NCBI GenBank assembly: GCA_964625865.1
Contig: CAZVEV010000025.1
Location: 1 to 37,530 of the forward strand
DNA from: CAZVEV01 sp964625865
GTDB lineage: Bacteria > Planctomycetota > Phycisphaerae > SM23-33
Length of the DNA: 37,530 nucleotides
Direction: 5' to 3'
Position 1 is the first letter of the stretch; every line of letters begins with the position of its first letter. This document shows positions 33,360 through 37,530 of this stretch, in pieces. The notes beneath the pieces were generated by a model. It searched no databases and was not told the origin of the DNA. It saw only the letters and a list, made by a program, of their open reading frames with translations. Both the position numbers and the translations under genes were made by a program.

Positions 33360-33414
33360 GGGGAACAGTAACTCCCGAATACCCGTACGGCGTCCCCCGA
33401 TAACGCTCAGCGTT
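33360..33414. repeat. Dispersed repeat with a hairpin over the prepilin stop codon (copy 1)
   Basis: GGGGAACAGTAACTCCC (from 33360) and GTACGGCGTCCCCCGATAACG (near 33385-33405) recur at 36260-36319 in the same order. The next bases AACGCTCAGCGTT form a 5-bp hairpin whose loop is the complement of the TGA stop at 33407-33409. On the minus strand it lies at the end of the third prepilin gene. Confidence 0.6.
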
Positions 33415-33901
33415 CGATGACCTGGATGTAGCCGCCGGACCGCCTGTAGAACTCGCCCCGCGTGATCTTGCCGTCGTCAATGAGCTTGTCGACCTCGGTC
33501 ATCTGCGCGGTTGTGTAATCCGGCCGATAGACCGAAACGCCGGCCTTGCAGCCGAACTTGTTCGGCACGTGGTAGTCCCAGTCCCACTTGCCCCCCACCG
33601 GCGTGGGCTTGTCCCACTCGAAGTTGCTCAGGTACGGCTTCATCTCGGGGGGCATCTTGGCCGGGTACTGGTCGCGCGGATACTTGCCGTGGAGTTGGTA
33701 GTAGTACCGGAAGGCGTTGCAGGCGGTGCGGATCTTGTTGGCGAAGACCACGGCGCGGGCCTTGTCCTGGTCCGACCGGACCGCGGGAACCGCCGCCATC
33801 CCGAGAATCGACAGGACCAGCACGACGATCATGACCTCGACAAGGGTCATACCGGTCGCTCGGCGCGCCAGGTTCCGCGTTGTCGTTTGCCTGTTTACCA
33901 T
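33407..33901 (-). CDS. Small prepilin (type II pseudopilin/type IV pilin-like)
   Basis: 164 residues. The leader MVNRQTTTRNLARRATG ends in Gly, followed by MTLVEVMIVVLVLSILGM (Met+1, Glu+5), a class III signal with Gly-1. The mature part is small with a typical pilin globular domain: AVRSDQDKARAVVFANKIRT and YYYQLHGKYPRDQYP, the latter recalling GspG-type pseudopilins. The C-terminus lacks H-X9-DG, so it is a different type from the tandem prepilins at 9291-11605. The ATG at 33901 overlaps the stop of a possible small gene upstream (ATGGTAA). No secretion or assembly gene is adjacent, so its partners must be elsewhere. Confidence 0.75.
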   Translation of the reverse strand: MVNRQTTTRNLARRATGMTLVEVMIVVLVLSILGMAAVPAVRSDQDKARAVVFANKIRTACNAFRYYYQLHGKYPRDQYPAKMPPEMKPYLSNFEWDKPTPVGGKWDWDYHVPNKFGCKAGVSVYRPDYTTAQMTEVDKLIDDGKITRGEFYRRSGGYIQVIER

Positions 33902-34116
33902 AGTCCCGAAGCTCGCAGCAGGACCGGCCGCACCCGCTCCGGATCGAGGCGGCTTTGGCATCTCTGCCGATTCTTCTGGTCGGCAATTCTTGCATCCAAC
34001 TGAAGTAAGGCCTCTTCGCCGCTGCGGTGACCTGCCTCGGTCAACTTCGCGCTTGACGGGACACGTCGGCCAAGCCCCGTAGCCGCCCCGTAGCCGCATG
34101 CCGCACCTCTACCCAC
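33895..34116 (-). CDS. Possible small ORF coupled to the prepilin start
   Basis: 73 residues at most. The TAA stop overlaps the prepilin ATG (ATGGTAA), an arrangement that favours translational coupling. The C-terminal half (EALLQLDARIADQKNRQRCQ, then RLDPERVRPVLLRASGLW) looks like a real helical protein, while the first 20 residues look random, so the true start may be the TTG near 34051. No family was recognised. Without it the 417-base stretch 33902-34318 has no gene and holds only repeats, for example a doubled CCCCGTAGCCG near 34075-34096. It could also be a chance reading frame. Confidence 0.25.
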   Translation of the reverse strand: MGRGAACGYGAATGLGRRVPSSAKLTEAGHRSGEEALLQLDARIADQKNRQRCQSRLDPERVRPVLLRASGLW

Positions 34117-34210
34117 CTCTTACCCCCTCGGCCGGGAGATCGTCCCTTAGGCCGCGGCCTCGTGCGTGCTACAGGGGTCAGGCCACGCGCGAGCAAGCCT
34201 TGGCGTAGAC

Positions 34211-34288
34211 GCGGCATCTTGCCGCGTTGTGGAAATGCGATCGGATCTTGCGTGGGCGGTCTTCTCGAAGCGGCAAGACGCCGCTTCC
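34211..34288. repeat. Pair of inverted hairpin-forming arms
   Basis: GCGGCATCTTGCCGC (34211-34225) and AAGCGGCAAGACGCCGCTT (34268-34286) are each palindromic around a short centre. The second is nearly the reverse complement of the first (core 14 of 15 bases). Flanking GTGG and CCAC are also inverted. The plan matches the 73-bp and 111-bp elements with different sequence. Confidence 0.5.
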
Positions 34289-34319
34289 ACACTCCTGCCG
34301 GCCCGACAATCCGGAGTGT
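34289..34319 (-). terminator. Possible hairpin after the MerR stop
   Basis: ACACTCC (34289-34295) and GGAGTGT (34313-34319) form a 7-bp stem with a 17-base loop, touching the stop codon of the regulator. There is no U-run, so termination is tentative. Confidence 0.35.
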
Positions 34320-34618
34320 CAGTCGGTGGGCCTGTCCGGGCGGGACTTACGGGCGACGACCCTGCGGCGCCCGGCGCCTTTGAGGTAGGTCTGGCGAATG
34401 TCGCGCAGCGTATAGCCGGACTCGTTCATCCGGCGGATGAGCTTGATTCGCTTGACCAGCGCGTCGTCGAAAAACCGCCCTCGGGAGTCGGCGGGCCTGA
34501 TTGGCTCGATCAGGCCGAGCATGATGTAGTACTCGACCGTCTGCTTGCTGACCCCGGCGGCCCCGGCGGCCTGCGAGATCCGCATCAGCTTCTCTTTCGC
34601 CTGTTGTTTCGTCATCAT
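34319..34618 (-). CDS. Short MerR-family transcriptional regulator
   Basis: 99 residues, almost only the winged-helix part. MRISQAAGAAGVSKQTVEYYIMLGL (about residues 12-36) is the MerR helix-turn-helix, followed by IEPIRPADSRGRFFDDALVKRIKLIRRM and SGYTLRDIRQTYL, the second helix pair. The long dimerisation helix and sensor domain of full-length members are absent, ending instead in a basic tail. It may need another protein for dimerisation or sense through a partner. GTG at 34621 or ATGs at 34618/34615 are possible starts; none has a strong ribosome site. It is divergent from the NTF2-like gene across 75 bases, so it may regulate that gene. Confidence 0.8.
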   Translation of the reverse strand: MMTKQQAKEKLMRISQAAGAAGVSKQTVEYYIMLGLIEPIRPADSRGRFFDDALVKRIKLIRRMNESGYTLRDIRQTYLKGAGRRRVVARKSRPDRPTD

Positions 34619-34661
34619 CACCGTGTGTCCAGCACATTTATCGCCCGCCGGGGACCGAAAA

Positions 34662-34690
34662 CTTTAGCTCGCCCCCCAATATGCTATAAT
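34662..34690 (+). promoter_or_regulatory. Promoter of the NTF2-like gene, probably leaderless
   Basis: TATAAT at 34685-34690 ends six bases before the ATG at 34697, so transcription should begin at or beside the start codon. A weak CTTTAG at 34662-34667 sits 17 bases upstream. There is no Shine-Dalgarno sequence. Confidence 0.55.
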
Positions 34691-34696
34691 ACCCCC

Positions 34697-35275
34697 ATGC
34701 AAACACTTAAGAACGTGCTGTTCGATGACCCGCTGGCAATCTACGCGGGACTGGGGATGATCGAGATCGTCCTGCTGGCGATGTGGCGAGGCTATCTGAC
34801 GCGCAAACGCCTGCTGATGCTGGCCGCCCCGCTGCTGCTGGGCGGGGTCGTCTTTGGCGTCGAGCGGCTCGTGGTGACCGATACCGAGAAGATCGTCGCG
34901 GCCTTGGACGAGTTGGCGGCCGGGGTGGACGACGAGGAACTCAGCGTCAGGGCGCTGGAGACGCACCTCGACGATGAGGTCGTCATCGACCTGGGCGTCG
35001 GGATGGGGGGCATGGGGCTGACCAAGGACCAGGCGCTGGCGATATGGCGCAAACTCGTGTCCCGCCACAGGGTTGTTCGCGCCACGATTCACAGTCCGGA
35101 CATCGACATCGATGGCGAGAAGGCCCGCACGAGGTTTGCGACGATTCTGACCTATCGTACGGGAGATGACACGACGGCCAAGACCTCGCTGCTCTGGGAC
35201 GTCGACTGGATCCGCCGGGGCCAAACCTGGCGCATCATCGCCGTCAGCCCCCCCATCACGGGTATCAAGCCCTGA
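34697..35275 (+). CDS. Membrane-anchored NTF2-like (SnoaL-fold) protein
   Basis: 192 residues. Two N-terminal hydrophobic helices (about 11-31 and 38-57, YAGLGMIEIVLLAMWRGYL and LLMLAAPLLLGGVVFG) are followed by a periplasmic or cytosolic domain of about 125 residues. Its pattern suggests a cone-shaped NTF2-like fold: an N-terminal helix VAALDELAAGV, a loop with LTKDQALAIWRKLVSRH, and three strands ending LLWDVDWIRRGQTWRIIAVS. Members range from enzymes to ligand-binding proteins; no catalytic residues can be named. It is divergent from the MerR-type gene, with which it may form a regulated pair. Confidence 0.6.
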   Translation: MQTLKNVLFDDPLAIYAGLGMIEIVLLAMWRGYLTRKRLLMLAAPLLLGGVVFGVERLVVTDTEKIVAALDELAAGVDDEELSVRALETHLDDEVVIDLGVGMGGMGLTKDQALAIWRKLVSRHRVVRATIHSPDIDIDGEKARTRFATILTYRTGDDTTAKTSLLWDVDWIRRGQTWRIIAVSPPITGIKP

Positions 35276-35291
35276 CCGGGAGTAGTCACCG

Positions 35292-35364
35292 GTAGGGCGT
35301 GCAACTCGTTGCACGCGGGAGGTATGCTCTATCCGTTCCCCGTGCAACAAGTTGCACGCCCAAC
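35292..35364. repeat. 73-bp nested-palindrome element, copy C (complete)
   Basis: The same 73-base length and layout as copy A: arms 35292-35320 and 35336-35364, palindrome centres TC and AA instead of GT and GA, and a different 15-base middle. It fills most of the 115-base gap between two convergent genes. Confidence 0.85.
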
Positions 35365-35390
35365 CGGCTACCGGCCGCGAGCCCGCCCCC

Positions 35391-36191
35391 TCAGTACCCC
35401 AAGAGCCGCGCCGCGTTGGCAAACAGGATCGCCCGCTTGTCGGCCTCGGGCAGATCGAGGCTTCTGAGCAGGTCGACGTGCAGCTTCTGGTCCGCCCAGG
35501 GCCAGTCCGTGCCGAACATCACGCGGTCCACGCCGTGACGCCGGATCATGCGGGCCACCCGCGCCGAGTCCGTGCCCTGCTCACCCAGGCTGAACGACGT
35601 CTCGAGCATCACGTCGCGCCCGATGATGTGCTTCTCGCCCTCGTCCCAGTCCAGCCAGCCGCCCATGTGCGAGCAGACGGTCCGCATCTCCGGGAAGCGG
35701 TCGAAGACCTCGACGAACCGCCGCGGGGCGGCGCGATCGTCGTCATGGCCGAACGCGATGTCCTTTCCGCAGTGGAACTGCACGATCAGCCCGCAGGTGG
35801 TAGCCGCCTCGTACACCGGCCACATCCGCTCCTCGTCAACGAAGAACTCCTGGTACATCGGGTGCAGCTTGATACCCCGAACGCCCGCCTTGGCGAGCTT
35901 CGCCAGCCACTTGCCCACGTTCCGGTCGTCCGGATGGACCGAGCCGAACGCCTCGATCCGCTCGGTCTTGATCGAACGGACCCACTTGAGGATCCCCTTG
36001 ACCTGCCCGGGTCTTGTCGCGATGGGACAGATGACGGAGATGTCGATGTCGGCGGCGTCCATGGACGCGACGAGCCCGGCGATCGTCCCGTCGCCGTAGG
36101 CGTCCCACGTGCCCGGGTCCTCGATGCCTGCCATCGCGCGGGCGGCGACTTTGTCCGGAAAGGCGTGCGTGTGAAAGTCGATGATGGCCAT
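35391..36191 (-). CDS. Metal-dependent amidohydrolase (Amidohydrolase 2 family)
   Basis: 266 residues beginning MAIIDFHTHAFPDK. Metal-site residues are His7 and His9 (HTH), His140 (VQFHCG), His175 (VCSHMGGW) and Asp229 (FGTDWPW), with KLHPMYQEF near 108-116. This is the PF04909-type barrel of decarboxylases and hydrolases acting on small aromatic or lactone substrates. The substrate is unknown. The ATG at 36191 is seven bases after a TATACT box with no ribosome site, so it may be leaderless; the frame continues to 36629 but its N-terminal part is not protein-like. The next minus-strand gene is 120 bases upstream, and a 73-bp element lies after its stop. Confidence 0.85.
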   Translation of the reverse strand: MAIIDFHTHAFPDKVAARAMAGIEDPGTWDAYGDGTIAGLVASMDAADIDISVICPIATRPGQVKGILKWVRSIKTERIEAFGSVHPDDRNVGKWLAKLAKAGVRGIKLHPMYQEFFVDEERMWPVYEAATTCGLIVQFHCGKDIAFGHDDDRAAPRRFVEVFDRFPEMRTVCSHMGGWLDWDEGEKHIIGRDVMLETSFSLGEQGTDSARVARMIRRHGVDRVMFGTDWPWADQKLHVDLLRSLDLPEADKRAILFANAARLLGY

Positions 36192-36198
36192 GGGCCGA

Positions 36199-36228
36199 AG
36201 TATACCAGAGGACGGTCGGTCACGCCAA
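36199..36228 (-). promoter_or_regulatory. Promoter of the amidohydrolase gene, probably leaderless
   Basis: On the minus strand: TTGGCG (36228-36223), an 18-base spacer and TATACT (36204-36199), then seven bases and the ATG at 36191. No Shine-Dalgarno sequence is present. Confidence 0.5.
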
Positions 36229-36259
36229 AAGGCAAAGCCCTCCGCCGAGACGGATGGAC

Positions 36260-36319
36260 CGGGACGAACGCTCCCCTGCTTCATACACCTGTACGGCGCC
36301 CCCGATAACGGATCATCGT
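36260..36319. repeat. Dispersed repeat with a hairpin over a stop codon (copy 2)
   Basis: GGGACGAACGCTCCC and GTACGGCGCCCCCGATAACG (36291-36310) match copy 1 at 33360-33414. In the second block one base is missing out of 21. AACG...CGTT again forms a hairpin with the complement of TGA (36313-36315) in its loop, although the hairpin bases themselves differ. Confidence 0.6.
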
Positions 36320-37233
36320 TTGTCGAAGTTGGGCGTGCGGGGCTTGACCTCGGGCAGGGGTGCGGTCTGGCGGGGGTCTTTGTAGAGGTGGACGTTGTCC
36401 CAGTAGTACTCGCCGGGGGGCCAGTAGGCGTAGATCTGGATCTGGAGCCACTGGACGCGTGCGGGCAGGCCGCCGCGCGGCGGGAATGGCAGGGCGAAGT
36501 GCGTCCAGCCGGCGCCGCTGGCCCCGCAGTTAAGGTACCAGCGGTAGCACTCGCGCCGATGAAGTTGCGGGTTGGCCTTGATGTCGGCGGCGATGAGTTT
36601 CTTCCGCTCGGCTTCGGGGAGGTCGGCAAACTGCTTCGGCGTCATGCCCAGCCGCGCCAGCGAGCCCTCGCTGAGCCCGTCGGCCCGGGCGGACCAGTCG
36701 GCAAAGCCCTTGATGAAGATCTTCGCCCCCCCGCCGCCTTTCTTGTCAGCGACCAGCCAGTATCGCTGTCCCGGGGTGGCCTTGATCCACTCGCCGCGAA
36801 AGTGCACACCCTCGAGCCCGCCGACGCACCCGTATGACGTGTCTCGCCGGATCGTCGGCGGCTTGGTCGGGTCGGCTTGCCCCATGCGGAGCTTGCGGCG
36901 GTAGGCAATCCACGGATCGCGGGCGATGTCGGTCTTCATCTTGAGCACCGTGCCCCGCCCGGGCGGCCCCTTGACCAGGAACGTCGCGGCGTTGTCCGGG
37001 GCGTCCCAGGGAGCATGTCCGGACTCGAAGTCGCCGTTGCGATTCAGCGGCTTGCCGAACTTCGCCGGCTCTTTCTCGTCACCCACCTGCGGCGGGACCC
37101 ATTCGGCCTGCCCGCGAAGGGCCTCGACGATCCATCGGGCGATCAGCCCCTCGGCCCGCTCGGTCTTGTCAATAAAGTCGGCGTGGTTCAAATGAGGGTA
37201 ACAGATGGGGGGATGCGGCCGCGATAGAAGCAT
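36313..37233 (-). CDS. C-terminal fragment of a secreted carbohydrate-related protein (probably truncated)
   Basis: 306 residues from the first ATG; an in-frame TGA lies about 30 bases upstream. There is no signal peptide, and the start (MLLSRPHPPICYPHLNHADF) runs straight into IDKTERAEGLIARWIVEAL, which resembles the last helix of a hydrolase domain. The rest (about 65-300) is a beta-sandwich such as a carbohydrate-binding or NPCBM-like domain: NGDFESGHAPWDAPDNAATF, WIKATPGQRYWLVADKKGG and WLQIQIYAYWPPGEYYWDNV. The ATG is only about 70 bases from a transposase start, so an insertion has probably removed the N-terminal part. The C-terminal stop lies in a dispersed hairpin repeat. Type of hydrolase not identifiable. 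Confidence 0.5.
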   Translation of the reverse strand: MLLSRPHPPICYPHLNHADFIDKTERAEGLIARWIVEALRGQAEWVPPQVGDEKEPAKFGKPLNRNGDFESGHAPWDAPDNAATFLVKGPPGRGTVLKMKTDIARDPWIAYRRKLRMGQADPTKPPTIRRDTSYGCVGGLEGVHFRGEWIKATPGQRYWLVADKKGGGGAKIFIKGFADWSARADGLSEGSLARLGMTPKQFADLPEAERKKLIAADIKANPQLHRRECYRWYLNCGASGAGWTHFALPFPPRGGLPARVQWLQIQIYAYWPPGEYYWDNVHLYKDPRQTAPLPEVKPRTPNFDKR

Positions 37234-37300
37234 CGACTCCTGCCGATAAGGGGAATGTGGCTGTCACCAAACAGCTCCCAGATATCGAAAGGAGTCGATA

Positions 37301-37477
37301 GTGGTTACTCAAATCATCGGCCCAGAGCGGCCCAAAGGTCAAGGGGTTTCACGCCGGCGGGGGGCGGCCAAGGGACTCGATCCGGCACGGAGGCGAACGC
37401 TGTCGGTTCAGGCGTTGGCCGGTGCGGCGCCGATTGCCGACCTGGCCCGCCGGCATCAGGTCAGTCGTAAGTTCGTC
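37301..37477 (+). pseudogene. Broken transposase N-terminus
   Basis: About 59 residues from a GTG (AAAGGAG six bases upstream) read VVTQIIGPERPKGQG... and LSVQALAGAAPIADLARRHQVSRKFV, the N-terminal helix-turn-helix of a transposase family common in Planctomycetota and Verrucomicrobiota, as far as I recall. Relatives would continue with YQQRDKA; here the frame changes to unrelated residues at about 37478. The region from about 37235 to 37300 could hold the left end of the insertion sequence, but no terminal inverted repeat could be confirmed. Confidence 0.6.
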
Positions 37478-37530
37478 TTGTGCCCGTGCGGAAATGCACA
37501 ACAATTGTATTTTTAAGCAGTTATGTGCAA
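37478..37530. mobile_element. AT-rich sequence interrupting the transposase, window edge
   Basis: Composition changes sharply at about 37478. TTGTGC and GCACAA (37478-37502) are inverted, and TGCACA (from 37496) is inverted with TGTGCA near 37524-37529. It may be the end of a second insertion sequence or a recombination site; only 53 bases are in view. Confidence 0.35.

Noticed and set aside
36192..36629. N-terminal extension of the amidohydrolase
   Set aside because: The Pro/Ser/Thr-rich translation overlaps the neighbouring gene in another frame; MAIIDFHTHAF is a normal family start.
1..37530. tRNA, rRNA or riboswitch
   Set aside because: No cloverleaf with a GTTC-type T-loop, no rRNA core sequence and no riboswitch core was recognised on reading either strand; a covariance search could not be run.

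Overview
The window looks like a high-GC chromosomal segment of a Planctomycetota bacterium, probably of the Phycisphaerae or a related class. The grounds are several prepilins with FTLIELLVV N-termini that are not beside any secretion operon, large BatA/von Willebrand (VWA)/DUF4175-like envelope proteins, VIT-VWA-DUF2135 and zinc-ribbon/GYF_2 architectures, and sugar-related periplasmic proteins. No rRNA, tRNA, CRISPR array or prophage was seen. The taxonomic call is inference.

Layout. 1-261: start of an NAD-type isocitrate dehydrogenase running off the left edge. 430-540: a small element with inverted ends. 555-3572 (minus): an operon of a membrane-anchored periplasmic protein, aroB (shikimate pathway) and pyrD (pyrimidine synthesis). 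3893-5920 (plus): a secreted repeat protein. 6121-9130: a divergent pair, a Gfo/Idh/MocA oxidoreductase and a GH130-like beta-propeller protein. 9291-11605: two tandem paralogous prepilins, each with its own TATAAT promoter. 11774-12418: a membrane-anchored HEAT protein. 12449-23839 (minus): a four-gene envelope cluster, read in the order BatA/VWA protein, VWA plus amidotransferase-like protein, giant DUF4175-like coiled-coil protein with a Gly-Gln tail, and a terpenoid-cyclase-fold protein. The MoxR and DUF58 genes that usually accompany such clusters are not in the window. 24115-27441 (minus): a VIT-VWA-TPR-DUF2135 protein. 27621-31876: a small zinc-ribbon protein divergent from a large secreted GH101/DUF5696-like glycosidase. 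31959-33901: a zinc-ribbon/GYF_2 protein, a polytopic TMEM198-like membrane protein and a third prepilin. 34319-35275: a short MerR-type regulator divergent from a membrane NTF2-like protein. 35391-36191: an amidohydrolase. 36313-37530: an apparently N-terminally truncated gene next to a broken transposase, which is itself interrupted by an AT-rich sequence at the right edge.

Three patterns stand out beyond the genes. First, intergenic DNA carries several unrelated short repeat families built alike: two arms in inverted orientation, each arm itself a hairpin. These include a 73-bp element in two full copies plus a half copy, a 111-bp element, and hairpin-bearing repeats at the stop codons of two genes. 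Second, at least three genes have a -10 box 6-7 nt before the ATG and no Shine-Dalgarno sequence, suggesting leaderless mRNAs. Third, the envelope cluster and the VIT-VWA gene together form a 15-kb block of metal-dependent-adhesion and cell-surface proteins whose joint job is unknown.
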